Part shown: in pieces, positions 26,550 to 33,556 of the stretch
How the letters are laid out: each line of letters starts with the position of its first letter
Position numbering within the stretch: the first letter of the stretch is position 1
Source of the DNA: a virus
Strand: one strand, 5' to 3'
DNA: 52,585 nt
IMG/VR virus record: IMGVR_UViG_3300035158_000483
Span: 1-52,585 of that record
Translations under genes and position numbers: made by a program
Notes under the pieces: model-generated
What the model was told of the DNA's origin: nothing
Seen by the model: only the letters and a program-made list of their open reading frames with translations
Database searches by the model: none

Positions 26550-27135
26550 GGACATCCTGCCTGGACAACCACCACAGCAGTCCCAGGGTCATCCGGCAGT
26601 CATCAACCGCCCTGTGGGCACCACTGATATCAAGACCTGCTTCCTTGGCCGCCTCTGTGAGCTTGACCCACCGATAGCTGCCTCTCTGCGGATCGTAGTC
26701 GCCGTGCCAATAGCTCCAGATTTTCATCGCACACCCTTTGAGCTTTGGGGCAGGGCGGCCGCCGATCTCCGAGTGCCCAATACCAGCGTGGTAGATGATC
26801 TCGCTGTCGTACCCGTAGTTGTAAGCCACAAGCGCCGCGTGCTCCGAGACGGTCGCGTGAAAACTGGTCAACACAGGCCTTGCGGATGGGGCGTCGATGA
26901 CCATCTCGTCGGTGATACCGTGGACATCCGAGGACGCCTGCGGGATAGGGCAGTCAGGCCTCACAAGCGTCTGGTAGACCACATCGCCCAGTCCATTGAT
27001 CACCCCGAGCTCCACAAGCTCTGCATCCTTTGGGTCAGTCCCTGTCGTCTCTGTGTCGAAGATCAGCAGATCCTGCCCGTATCCAAGCAGTTGTCGCGCC
27101 CACTTAACCGCTTGCTTCTTGCTCTTCTCGCTCAC
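26545..27135 (-). CDS. DnaQ-like 3'-5' exonuclease (DEDDh)
   Basis: 196 residues, GTG start with AGGAGG about ten bases upstream. Exo I motif FDTETTG (D27, E29), Exo II NYGYD (D110), Exo III HRAVDD (H174, D179): a complete DEDDh active site. No polymerase domain, so either a proofreading partner or a nuclease for nucleotide recycling or host RNA/DNA degradation. Overlaps the upstream small gene by 32 bases in another frame. Confidence 0.85.
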   Translation of the reverse strand: MSEKSKKQAVKWARQLLGYGQDLLIFDTETTGTDPKDAELVELGVINGLGDVVYQTLVRPDCPIPQASSDVHGITDEMVIDAPSARPVLTSFHATVSEHAALVAYNYGYDSEIIYHAGIGHSEIGGRPAPKLKGCAMKIWSYWHGDYDPQRGSYRWVKLTEAAKEAGLDISGAHRAVDDCRMTLGLLWWLSRQDVL

Positions 27136-27400
27136 GCAGCATTGTCCTCCTGTGTCGTTGGCAGTGGGAACAGCGGTGCAATCCGTCCCAACCCTCTGTG
27201 TTCTCCGTGGTCTCCTCCACGATCTGCACCGTCGCTTCGTCGGTCACAACATAGCCACAGAGGGTCAGCAACGCCCCGTCATAGTGGCGCGAGATCAAAT
27301 GCGCCACCTCGCCAGCGGCACTGGTTCGATAGGCATCTCTCTCCCAATCTGGAACGCGATCAAAGCTCGTTCTCCTGCCTGGCTCACCAGAAAATCTCAT
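27104..27400 (-). CDS. Small protein with CxxC-H motif
   Basis: 98 residues from an ATG preceded by GGGATGGTGG, a weak ribosome site. The C-terminal LHRCSHCQRHRR could bind zinc; the end is highly charged. The stop lies inside the start of the exonuclease gene, and an internal ATG next to AGGAGG (about 27139) is the same ribosome site that serves the exonuclease. Function unknown. Confidence 0.55.
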   Translation of the reverse strand: MRFSGEPGRRTSFDRVPDWERDAYRTSAAGEVAHLISRHYDGALLTLCGYVVTDEATVQIVEETTENTEGWDGLHRCSHCQRHRRTMLREREEQEASG

Positions 27401-27491
27401 CCACCATCCCCGATTTTTGCCTCTGCGGAAACAAGAGGCACGTTTTCCTTGTACAACTCCTAGACCTTATTACCATCAAGTCCTCGATTTC

Positions 27492-27522
27492 AGCCGGGTA
27501 GGGCGGTCAAATCCGGCTTTTT
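27492..27522 (+). terminator. Plus-strand terminator-like hairpin inside the leftward operon
   Basis: AGCCGG ... CCGGCT followed by TTTTT on the plus strand, in the 163-base gap between two minus-strand genes (27401-27563). It faces against the local genes and could stop antisense transcription. Nothing else is recognisable in the gap. Confidence 0.45.
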
Positions 27523-27563
27523 GGGTAAATGGTTCGTATAAAAAGAGTTATCAGAACCATACC

Positions 27564-27977
27564 CTATTCCCCCGCAACGCCCCCGAAAGCGTCTCTCAGG
27601 TCCTCCTCGAAGCCGCTCCAGTCAGTTCCCTGGTCGCTCCTCAGCTCATCGAGACGCTCCTGAAGAACCTCCAACTCCCTGTTGATCTCAGCCTCGCCAG
27701 GCAGAACGTACAGAGATCCCGGCATCGCGTCAGGCGCCATAAAGTGAGCGCTGATCATCCTGTCCGTGAGCAACGTCACGTTCAGGACCTCGAAGGTCTC
27801 ACCGGCAACTGGGCAGGTCTCGGCATCCTGGCACGCCTCGCACATACGCTCGCCGTACCTCTTAGCGACCTCCACAGCCTGCCCAAAAGAGCTGGCCATC
27901 ACAGGGACACTTGCGGCATCTCCAGAATTCTGAATCACGACGTCGAACAACATCGCACGTTTAGGCTCTAAATTCAC
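27564..27977 (-). CDS. Hypothetical protein
   Basis: 137 residues from the GTG at 27977, chosen because GAGGAG lies about eight bases upstream; a TTG start would add eight residues. Has a Cys cluster CEACQDAETC (possible metal site) and a C-terminal helix ending in a Glu/Asp-rich tail. A 12-residue ATG reading frame (27979-28017) ends just before the GTG and could couple translation. No family recognised. Confidence 0.5.
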   Translation of the reverse strand: MNLEPKRAMLFDVVIQNSGDAASVPVMASSFGQAVEVAKRYGERMCEACQDAETCPVAGETFEVLNVTLLTDRMISAHFMAPDAMPGSLYVLPGEAEINRELEVLQERLDELRSDQGTDWSGFEEDLRDAFGGVAGE

Positions 27978-28013
27978 CCTACATTCTCCTCGGTTTCTCA
28001 AACACTACCCGGC

Positions 28014-28112
28014 TCATATATCCACCCCCTCTCGCTCGGTCTCGTTCTGCACCTCGTCGTCCGTCGGAGTGTAGGTGGGCTTTGGTCTGTCGAGTGCTGC
28101 AGGATTGTTCAT
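28014..28112 (-). CDS. Very small protein, 32 residues
   Basis: ATG at 28112 overlaps the sulfotransferase TGA (ATGA), suggesting coupled translation. Short, Pro-rich then acidic (PKPTYTPTDDEVQNETERE). No domain; a real product is supported mainly by the overlap. Confidence 0.4.
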   Translation of the reverse strand: MNNPAALDRPKPTYTPTDDEVQNETEREGVDI

Positions 28113-28903
28113 CGAATCTCTTGTAGGAGCGCCATATACTTACTATGCGAAATGGCCTCTTTCACGTCATCCCAGTTGGCGACCACCTCGCTCATTGGCC
28201 AGGGATTGCTCTTGCGCCGATCCGAGATCAGAGGCCCGTACGGCACTCCCAGGAAGTCGCAGATCTCTCGGACGGTCTCCTCGAGAACGCCTTCTGCGTC
28301 TCGCCCTTCGCCGCCCACGACGTCCCTGTAGGTCAGGTGCAGGACCTCGTTGGGCATATCGTCCAGCAGCCCCCTCATTCGCACCTGGTTTCTATCGTTC
28401 CTCTGCGCTCGCTTCATAAACCAGGTCGGATCGACGTCGAAGTGCGGCATCTCAGGCCGATCATCGCCCTCACAGATATGACCATACCGCGGGTCTTCTG
28501 TGTGCATGTTGACGGCCGCACTGAACGCTAACCGCAGCACGTTATCGCGTGTCAGGTGCATGACCTTCAAGTCGTTGGCGGAAATGAAGTCGAGTACGTG
28601 AGGGCCGACCTGGACGTACGTCACTTTGGCGCAGAGGACGCTCAGGGAGACCTGAGAGTAATAACGAGTCAGAACTTCAGCGTTGTTATCGCCCTTCTCG
28701 CGCCAGGGGGATCCAGGGAGAAGCACCTCGCCGTCGAAGGCTGAAATGTCGCTGTGGCTCCCCAGGCTGTCTATCAGGAACGAGCTGGCGGTGCGCATAT
28801 TGGCCACCACGATCGCGTCGTCGTAGCCGCGCTGTTTACGTGCCGATCTCACACAAGACTCAATCGAATCCAATAACAATCCTCTCTCAGCATCCGACCT
28901 CAA
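28109..28903 (-). CDS. Sulfotransferase-like protein
   Basis: Up to 264 residues. No ATG start: TTG at 28903 (GAGG eight bases upstream) or TTG at 28873 (GAGAGG seven bases upstream, 254 residues). Looks like the PAPS-dependent sulfotransferase fold: a 5'-phosphosulfate-like loop VVANMRTASSFLIDSLG near residue 32, a 3'-phosphate-like segment HLTRDNVLRLAFSAAV (Arg and Ser positions kept) and a C-terminal CDFLGVPYG block. First gene of the leftward transcript. May sulfate a host surface molecule or virion glycan; substrate unknown. Confidence 0.65.
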   Translation of the reverse strand: MRSDAERGLLLDSIESCVRSARKQRGYDDAIVVANMRTASSFLIDSLGSHSDISAFDGEVLLPGSPWREKGDNNAEVLTRYYSQVSLSVLCAKVTYVQVGPHVLDFISANDLKVMHLTRDNVLRLAFSAAVNMHTEDPRYGHICEGDDRPEMPHFDVDPTWFMKRAQRNDRNQVRMRGLLDDMPNEVLHLTYRDVVGGEGRDAEGVLEETVREICDFLGVPYGPLISDRRKSNPWPMSEVVANWDDVKEAISHSKYMALLQEIR

Positions 28904-29044
28904 CTCCCTTGCCTCAGCTCTTCACCACTATGAGAGGCCAGCCCCCTCCCCTGCTGGCCGATTCTTCCACCCTCCGGACTTTCACCGGCTAAGGAGGCAA
29001 CGGAATAGAGGACGCACGAGCGGCAAAACCCGTGCGTGGCAAGG

Positions 29045-29097
29045 ATTGTACCATTCGACTGTACGTTAGTCAAGTACCTACTGTACGCCCGTCAAAT
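29045..29097 (-). promoter_or_regulatory. Main leftward promoter with two operators
   Basis: Minus strand TTGACT (29068-29073), 17-base spacer, TACAAT (29045-29050). Operators: ACTGTACGTTAGTCAAGT (29058-29075) over the -35 and spacer, and ACTGTACGCCCGTCAAAT (29080-29097) just upstream. Likely drives the sulfotransferase, exonuclease and packaging genes. Confidence 0.75.
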
Positions 29098-29130
29098 GGC
29101 CTACCACCTCAGAGATGTGCGTGGGGATCA

Positions 29131-29153
29131 TATTATTTGTACGTTCGTTCAAA
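29131..29153 (+). promoter_or_regulatory. Possible rightward promoter -10 with operator
   Basis: TATTAT (29131-29136) is followed at once by the operator TTTGTACGTTCGTTCAAA (29136-29153). The -35 is poor, so promoter activity is uncertain, but the operator is a good match. Confidence 0.5.
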
Positions 29154-29159
29154 GTGAAC

Positions 29160-29204
29160 GGTGGGGGGGTCTACCCGTCCCCATAGGGGTAGGCCCCCCC
29201 CACC
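29160..29204 (+). promoter_or_regulatory. Very stable hairpin in the leader of the first rightward gene
   Basis: GGTGGGGGGG-T-CTACCC pairs with GGGTAG-G-CCCCCCCACC around a short loop (about 16 bp). It lies about 12 bases before the GGAGG of the next gene and has no U-run. Could protect the mRNA 5' end or limit translation. Confidence 0.55.
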
Positions 29205-29229
29205 CCATCCCCCCACGGAGGTCCCTACG

Positions 29230-29541
29230 ATGAAGGTCTCGACGCACGTCCACGAGAAGGATCAGGTGAAGCGCGTCAAGGACTACGGCTATCCGCTGGT
29301 CCAGGACGCCTTACGCGAGGTCAAGCAGACGTTGATCTCGGAGCTGGAGACTGACTGCCCGGAGAAGAGTATCGCTGTTGCTCTTCGTGACTGGTCGGGC
29401 AAGGCTATTCACAAGACTGGGCATTCCACAGGCACGGACTTGGTGGCCATTGTCCGGCGTGGCGTAGTGCACACGTTCCTCAACGCTGACAACTTGCACA
29501 CGGACGCTCTCAACGTGACCCGCCTGATCTTCGCCCCATAG
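29230..29541 (+). CDS. Hypothetical protein, first gene of the rightward block
   Basis: 103 residues, GGAGG nine bases before the ATG. Mixed alpha/beta: helix KRVKDYGYPLVQDALREVKQTLISELE, then beta strands (SIAVALRDWSG, TDLVAIVRRGVVHTF). No known motif. Lies directly behind the divergent control region, so probably early. Confidence 0.65.
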   Translation: MKVSTHVHEKDQVKRVKDYGYPLVQDALREVKQTLISELETDCPEKSIAVALRDWSGKAIHKTGHSTGTDLVAIVRRGVVHTFLNADNLHTDALNVTRLIFAP

Positions 29542-29548
29542 TCGATAA

Positions 29549-29591
29549 CCAGGGTGCTATGCCCTGGTACGTGTGGTTGGTGACCACGCGC
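29549..29591 (+). terminator. Two hairpins between small genes
   Basis: CCAGGG-TGCTATG-CCCTGG (29549-29567) and CGTGTGG-TTGGTGA-CCACGCG (29571-29591) lie in the 105-base gap after the first rightward gene. No U-run; probably leader or stability structures. Confidence 0.4.
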
Positions 29592-29646
29592 TGATGAGAC
29601 AGCCATAGGGGCGCTCACAGTATCACCCCATTGGAGGTAAATCACA

Positions 29647-30129
29647 ATGGCTACCGCTAACACGATCTTGGAGAACGCTTCCGTTGAGCAGATCGCACAG
29701 GTTGACGGCATTGGTGTGGCTCTGGCGCAGCGGATCAAGGACGGGCTGCCGTACGAGGACTTCTCGCATATGGTGGCCACCGTCAATGGCCTGGGCAACA
29801 AGAACAGCCAGGCCCTGCACGAGGCGCTCTCTGAAGCTACCAAGCGAGAGAACGCCACCTACGACGACAGCCGTGAGTATCGCCGTGGCCAGGGCAGCAC
29901 ACGGTGCTACGCCGTGATCGCTCGCTCGGACAAGGGCACGTTCCTGGTAGAGGCCGTCAAGGCTGACCAGCAGAGCGATGTGGAGGAGAAGCACGCTCAG
30001 GCACGTAAGGCTCTGCTGACCTGGATGGAGGAGCGCCCGGACGTGCGCTTCAGCTTGCGCCAGGTGGCTCTGTCTATGTTCAACAACTGGATCAATCAGG
30101 GTAAGCGCTGCCTGCCCCTGACCAACTGA
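29647..30129 (+). CDS. Helix-hairpin-helix protein of unknown function
   Basis: 160 residues, GGAGG upstream of the ATG. Residues about 12-34 (ASVEQIAQVDGIGVALAQRIKDG) match the ComEA-type helix-hairpin-helix that binds DNA backbone without sequence specificity, with a second weaker copy (MVATVNGLGNKNSQALHEAL). The C-terminal 100 residues are unrecognised. May bind phage or host DNA early in infection. Confidence 0.65.
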   Translation: MATANTILENASVEQIAQVDGIGVALAQRIKDGLPYEDFSHMVATVNGLGNKNSQALHEALSEATKRENATYDDSREYRRGQGSTRCYAVIARSDKGTFLVEAVKADQQSDVEEKHAQARKALLTWMEERPDVRFSLRQVALSMFNNWINQGKRCLPLTN

Positions 30130-30133
30130 GGTA

Positions 30134-30223
30134 ATGATGAATCTACTAGACCTAGGCTCACTCGTTCTGCTCGCCGGCGCAGCGTATGGGCTGTTCTCTC
30201 TATGCAAGGAGGTCTACCGATGA
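30134..30223 (+). CDS. 29-residue single-pass membrane peptide
   Basis: Starts MMNLLDLGSL, then a hydrophobic stretch LVLLAGAAYGLFSL, then a short charged tail. GAGGT lies just upstream. Its TGA overlaps the next ATG, and the next ribosome site AAGGAGG lies inside it. The pair looks like a coupled two-gene membrane unit. Confidence 0.5.
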   Translation: MMNLLDLGSLVLLAGAAYGLFSLCKEVYR

Positions 30224-30321
30224 GAGCCTTCCTCACAGCCCTGGTCCTGCTCACGCTCATAGGCATAGCTGCATACGCCTGTGTCTACGCCCCTACAGTC
30301 TCCAGTCTTGGAGGCTTCTAG
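30220..30321 (+). CDS. 33-residue single-pass membrane peptide
   Basis: Short basic start (MRAF), then one transmembrane helix LTALVLLTLIGIAAYACVY and a short outer tail. AAGGAGG eight bases before the ATG. Overlaps the preceding peptide by four bases. Could be a membrane-acting early peptide or a small holin-type protein; no direct evidence. Confidence 0.5.
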   Translation: MRAFLTALVLLTLIGIAAYACVYAPTVSSLGGF

Positions 30322-30328
30322 CATTCCC

Positions 30329-30356
30329 TTGCACTGAACGTTCGTCAAGTTAGAAT
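30329..30356 (+). promoter_or_regulatory. Rightward promoter with operator in the spacer
   Basis: TTGCAC (30329-30334), 16-base spacer, TAGAAT (30351-30356). The spacer is occupied by the operator ACTGAACGTTCGTCAAGT (30333-30350). Precedes the 70-residue gene. Confidence 0.7.
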
Positions 30357-30371
30357 ACCCCAGGAGGTACG

Positions 30372-30584
30372 ATGTCTTTCTCACGGATCTACTCGTATGA
30401 CAGGCCCTCGAAGTACTACATTTTGGATGGTTTCGTTATCGCTGCTGATGAACTGACCAAGGAAGAAGCCTTCCGCCTAGCCCACGGCGAGGGCGATGGC
30501 CCCTTCAATACGTATGGTGAGGCCGCTGCCGTAGCCCCCCTGCCTGAGACTCAAGAGACCGAATCGAACGCAATCCCGATCTAG
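30372..30584 (+). CDS. Hypothetical 70-residue protein
   Basis: AGGAGG five bases before the ATG, right behind an operator-controlled promoter. N-terminus aromatic (SFSRIYSYDRPSKYYILDGFVIAADE), with a beta-then-helix pattern; C-terminus low-complexity Pro/Glu. No family recognised. Confidence 0.6.
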   Translation: MSFSRIYSYDRPSKYYILDGFVIAADELTKEEAFRLAHGEGDGPFNTYGEAAAVAPLPETQETESNAIPI

Positions 30585-30593
30585 AATCACCCC

Positions 30594-30637
30594 CCCCTGG
30601 CCTCAGTGCCAGGGGCTAGTCTCTTTCCGAGACGGAA
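30594..30637 (+). terminator. Hairpin and TTCCG palindrome upstream of ssb
   Basis: CCCCTGGC-CTCAGT-GCCAGGGG (30594-30615) followed by a TTCCGAGACGGAA copy (30625-30637). There is no U-run, so termination would be incomplete at best. Confidence 0.5.
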
Positions 30638-30698
30638 GGAGGCTGGCCCCTGTCGCGGAGAGTCCGCGCAGGCAATAGACCCCAAGGAGGTCAATACG

Positions 30699-31115
30699 AT
30701 GATTCAGGAAATCACACTGATCGGCCGGCTCGGGCAGGACCCGGAGATGCGCTACACCAAGAACGGAACCGCTGTGACCAACTTCTCGCTGGCCACGTCG
30801 CGCAAGTACACGAGCAACGGCGAGCAGGTCGAAGAGGTCACCTGGTGGAAGGTCACCGTGTGGCGTCGCCAGGCCGAGACGTGCAATGAGTTCCTGCACA
30901 AAGGCGCGATGGTGCGCGTCCGTGGCCGTATGGGCGGCAACCGCGTGAGCAAGAGCGAGGGCAAGTTCTATATCGAGCCCAACATATGGACCGGTCAGGA
31001 CGGTGAGCCGCGTTGCCAGTTCGAGGTCAACGCGCAGCACGTCAAGTTCCTGGACTACAACCCGGACAAGGCCCAAGCACCGCAGAGCAACGGATCTCCG
31101 GAAATCCCCTTCTAG
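30699..31115 (+). CDS. ssb: Single-stranded DNA-binding protein
   Basis: 138 residues, AAGGAGG upstream of the ATG. OB-fold typical of bacterial SSB: N-terminal ITLIGRLGQDPEMRYTKNGTAVTNFSLAT, then WWKVTVWRRQAETCNEFLHKGAMVRVRGR. Short linker and C-terminal tip SPEIPF, the peptide through which SSB recruits replication and repair partners. Monocistronic: hairpins before it and a strong terminator after it. Confidence 0.95.
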   Translation: MIQEITLIGRLGQDPEMRYTKNGTAVTNFSLATSRKYTSNGEQVEEVTWWKVTVWRRQAETCNEFLHKGAMVRVRGRMGGNRVSKSEGKFYIEPNIWTGQDGEPRCQFEVNAQHVKFLDYNPDKAQAPQSNGSPEIPF

Positions 31116-31139
31116 CCGGCCCTAGTCCTCACGCAAGAA

Positions 31140-31169
31140 GCCTCTGGTCTCGCGGCCAGGGGCTTTTTT
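31140..31169 (+). terminator. Rho-independent terminator after ssb
   Basis: GCCTCTGG-TCTCGCGG-CCAGGGGC (one G.U pair) followed by TTTTTT, 25 bases after the ssb stop. Confidence 0.9.
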
Positions 31170-31217
31170 GCATCCTGGGCGTCACCGTGGCGTCCCTTTA
31201 GTCCTATGGAGGTAACG

Positions 31218-32204
31218 ATGCTTATCACCCGCAAAACCGCCCTGGATCGCCTGGCGCACTACTTCGCACCGCCGCAGGAAGAGATGGTGCGCCAAGCCTT
31301 CGCCAACGAGCCGCCCGAGATGATCAAGGACGTGCTCGTGAACAGTGCCAAGGGCGTTCTCGCCGGCGGCACCTGGGTCTCGTCGCCTGAGGAGGCCAGG
31401 CAGGACCTGGCGTGGATCGAGGCCGTGGACTGGTCGGCGTTCGCTTCCGTGACGGAAGAGATGCTGCCGATTCCAGCCCCCTACCCCACCCCCGAGCCGG
31501 ACCTCACACCCATTGTAGAAGCCGTACTCACGCAGCCGGCGCAACCGACCGCGATGACCGATCTCGTCGCCAAGGCCGTGGAGTATCTGTACCTTGAGCT
31601 TGGCCAGGAGGACTGGAGCGTGGAGGAGTGCCTGCAGTTCCACGTCAACCTTGCCCAGGCACAGCGTCTAGCTCTACACGAAGAACACTGGGAGAGCCGT
31701 CTCGATGCCGCCCTCACCTGGATGATCGAGGAAGGCGCTACCGAGGACGATATGAGCGCCTGGTTCGACGTCATTGGCCAGTTCGGCGTCGGCGTCAGCC
31801 GCTATGAGGACAACGAGGACGTCGGCTGGCACCACGTCTTCCGCACCCCCGACCTGCCCCGCGTCGAGATGGAGTACAGCCCCAAGACAGCCGCCAGACT
31901 GGCCGAGCTGCCGGCTGACAAAGGCGGAATCCCCCACCCCGAGCAGCTCTACAACGCCCTCGCCCGCGAACCCGCTTCCGTCACGGAACCCGCCCCGCAG
32001 AACCCCCACGGCCGGCGCTTCGTCGTGCTCTGCAAGTTCAAGGACGGCTACAAGGTCGTCTACGCCGCTAAGACCAAGAGCAAGGCCCAGGAAGCGATGA
32101 AACGCGCTAACCAGCAATGGCACGCCTTCACCAAGATGCGCCCACCCAAGGGCGACGAAGTACAGCGTTGGATGGCCGCCAGAGAGCCCGTAGAGGCCCT
32201 ATAG
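31218..32204 (+). CDS. Hypothetical protein, 328 residues
   Basis: GGAGG six bases before the ATG at 31218, preferred over the ATG at 31206. Helical N-terminal part; Pro-rich stretch (PIPAPYPTPEPD) near residue 85; acidic middle with many Trp and His; a small C-terminal alpha/beta segment (RRFVVLCKFKDGYKVVYAAKTKSKAQEAMKRAN) resembling an SPOR-like or dsRNA-binding-like ribbon. Two TTCCG palindromes (31445 and 31976) both encode ASVTE, in linkers. Function unknown. Confidence 0.6.
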   Translation: MLITRKTALDRLAHYFAPPQEEMVRQAFANEPPEMIKDVLVNSAKGVLAGGTWVSSPEEARQDLAWIEAVDWSAFASVTEEMLPIPAPYPTPEPDLTPIVEAVLTQPAQPTAMTDLVAKAVEYLYLELGQEDWSVEECLQFHVNLAQAQRLALHEEHWESRLDAALTWMIEEGATEDDMSAWFDVIGQFGVGVSRYEDNEDVGWHHVFRTPDLPRVEMEYSPKTAARLAELPADKGGIPHPEQLYNALAREPASVTEPAPQNPHGRRFVVLCKFKDGYKVVYAAKTKSKAQEAMKRANQQWHAFTKMRPPKGDEVQRWMAAREPVEAL

Positions 32205-32205
32205 C

Positions 32206-32284
32206 ACTGTACGAAAGTACAAGCACGACTTGACAAACGTTCAGTAGATTGTATAATGGAGCGCACACTGAACGAACGTTCAAA
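32206..32284 (+). promoter_or_regulatory. Rightward promoter with three operators
   Basis: TTGACA (32230-32235), 16-base spacer, TATAAT (32252-32257). Operators: ACTGTACGAAAGTACAAG (32206-32223), ACTTGACAAACGTTCAGT (32228-32245, covering the -35) and ACTGAACGAACGTTCAAA (32267-32284, at the start of transcription). The densest control site in the window; drives the zinc-ribbon gene cluster. Confidence 0.85.
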
Positions 32285-32365
32285 AAGCACGCGCAGGAAA
32301 TGGCAGATCGAGCGTGTGTGTGCGTGAGACGATAACCACGCAAGCCCCATAGGAGGCAGAATCTG

Positions 32366-32611
32366 ATGTCTAGCCCGATGGCCCGGATGGGCAACCCCTA
32401 CGAGATCACCCCTGTTGACCGTGCTGCAGAGGACTTCCAGGCTTCCGTGACAGACGAGTGGACCGGTAAGGTCTGCCCTGAGTGCGGAGAGCTGACCGAC
32501 TTCGAGATCACCTTCAACCGCATTGGAGCTCACGTCACTTGCCCCGAATGCGGCTATCCCCGCGACGTTGAGCCTTACGAGGCTCCTGCAGTGCTACCCA
32601 GGAGGATTTGA
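32366..32611 (+). CDS. Zinc-ribbon protein
   Basis: 81 residues; CCCCATAGGAGG leader before the ATG. Two CPEC knuckles (KVCPECGEL ... VTCPECGYP) spaced for one zinc site. A partial TTCCGTGACAG palindrome encodes ASVTDE. The TGA overlaps the next ATG. Probably a small nucleic-acid or protein-binding factor. Confidence 0.65.
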   Translation: MSSPMARMGNPYEITPVDRAAEDFQASVTDEWTGKVCPECGELTDFEITFNRIGAHVTCPECGYPRDVEPYEAPAVLPRRI

Positions 32612-32952
32612 TGCCTACAGTCTACTGTGACGAATGCGCTAAGCCGCTCTCCACGTCCGAAGCCTTCCTCACCGAAGGCGGAGGAGCGTTGTGTGCTGAG
32701 CACGCCCCACCCGCTCAGATCGAGATCCAGGTAGACCGATGCCGCCAGCCTCTGTGTCCGCAGTGTGGGACGCCGTTGGAGTGCAACGCGGCTCTCTACT
32801 ACAACGCCCTGATCCTGCACGTTGAAGAGGGCTCGCTGATCCCCTCGCTCTCCTACGAGAAGCCAGACTCTACGCAAGTCCTCACCCTGCAATGCCCAAC
32901 GTGTGATTTCTCCGTTGATCGAGAGGTCACGGATATCGTCTTCACTAGCTAG
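32611..32952 (+). CDS. Protein with several zinc-binding motifs
   Basis: 113 residues; ATG at 32611 overlaps the upstream TGA, with AGGAGG five bases ahead. CDEC...CAEH at the N-terminus, CPQCGTPLEC in the middle and LQCPTC near the end. No enzyme motif. Forms a coupled pair with the preceding zinc ribbon. Confidence 0.6.
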   Translation: MPTVYCDECAKPLSTSEAFLTEGGGALCAEHAPPAQIEIQVDRCRQPLCPQCGTPLECNAALYYNALILHVEEGSLIPSLSYEKPDSTQVLTLQCPTCDFSVDREVTDIVFTS

Positions 32953-32962
32953 GAGGTCAACA

Positions 32963-33403
32963 ATGCCTAAGTTCTCTCTCTTTTCCGTCTCGGAAGATGA
33001 AGGCGGCTACGAGATTCTGCGTGCTCAAGTGGAGTTTCGATGGCCCTTCTACTTCCTGATCGTGGCCCAGTTCGCCACGCCAGCCGATCCCCTGATCGGA
33101 GTCACCAGGCTGTACCACCTTTCGATCACTCGTCACCTACGCTCGATCACGCTCTTGGATGGCCCTGCCTACCAGTACGACGGGCCAGGGACGTTCCTGA
33201 CGCGTTCCAAGAGCTGGTACTTCCGACCCAACGCTTGGTACGATCTCTACTTCGACCGTGAAACCGAGACCGCGATTGCTGTCTGTGGCCACCACGTCGC
33301 AACCCACAACGATCCCGACAAGGCCCACGGCCCCCTTTGGACAGCGTTCAAGGAGGCAGCTTCTCGCGGTTGGTTTGACAGTCTGCCGGAGCTCCCGTTC
33401 TGA
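32963..33403 (+). CDS. Hypothetical protein with SSB-like C-terminal tip
   Basis: 146 residues; AGGAGG before the ATG at 32963, which is better than upstream starts inside the previous gene. Beta-rich with many aromatic residues (WPFYFLIVAQF, SWYFRPNAWYDLYF). Starts MPKFSLFSVSEDE, where SVSED is encoded by a TTCCGTCTCGGAA palindrome. Ends SLPELPF, like the tip of SSB. Function unknown; may bind SSB partners. Confidence 0.6.
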   Translation: MPKFSLFSVSEDEGGYEILRAQVEFRWPFYFLIVAQFATPADPLIGVTRLYHLSITRHLRSITLLDGPAYQYDGPGTFLTRSKSWYFRPNAWYDLYFDRETETAIAVCGHHVATHNDPDKAHGPLWTAFKEAASRGWFDSLPELPF

Positions 33404-33410
33404 CCTGGTC

Positions 33411-33432
33411 GGGGCGGTCGCAAGGCCGCCCC
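33411..33432 (+). terminator. GC-rich hairpin between operon genes
   Basis: GGGGCGG-TCGCAAG-(G)CCGCCCC right after a stop codon; no U-run. Probably an mRNA stability or partial termination element. Confidence 0.45.
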
Positions 33433-33457
33433 ACCCCCCTACCCCATAGGAGGCACG

Positions 33458-33553
33458 ATGTCCGTTCGGCTGCAAGGGTTCCTTGCCTGCGCTGTGGTCG
33501 CACCGGCCGCAGTATGCGTCCTCGCTTTACTCATTGAAAGGATAAGAAGCTAA
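33458..33553 (+). CDS. 31-residue single-pass membrane peptide
   Basis: CCCCATAGGAGG leader six bases before the ATG. Short basic start (MSVRLQGF), transmembrane helix LACAVVAPAAVCVLALLI, basic end (ERIRS). Third tiny membrane protein in this block. Possible inhibitor or holin-type role; no direct evidence. Confidence 0.55.
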   Translation: MSVRLQGFLACAVVAPAAVCVLALLIERIRS

Positions 33554-33556
33554 CCG

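Larger units (their letters stand above)
28904..29229. promoter_or_regulatory. Divergent control region between the two gene blocks (no gene)
   Basis: 326 bases separating leftward and rightward genes. From left: a leader of about 135 bases with a GCCAGC/GCTGGC hairpin (28933-28954), a leftward promoter, three operators and a GC-rich hairpin before the first rightward gene. No open frame with a ribosome site is seen. Confidence 0.7.

Noticed and set aside
29591-29640. CTGATGAG after a hairpin, reminiscent of a hammerhead ribozyme core
   Set aside because: The required GAAA segment and the third stem are missing; the match is a single octamer.
32283-32360. TGTGTGTGCG stretch downstream of the 32267 operator as a riboswitch or Z-DNA element
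   Set aside because: Too short and no conserved structure; ordinary leader sequence.
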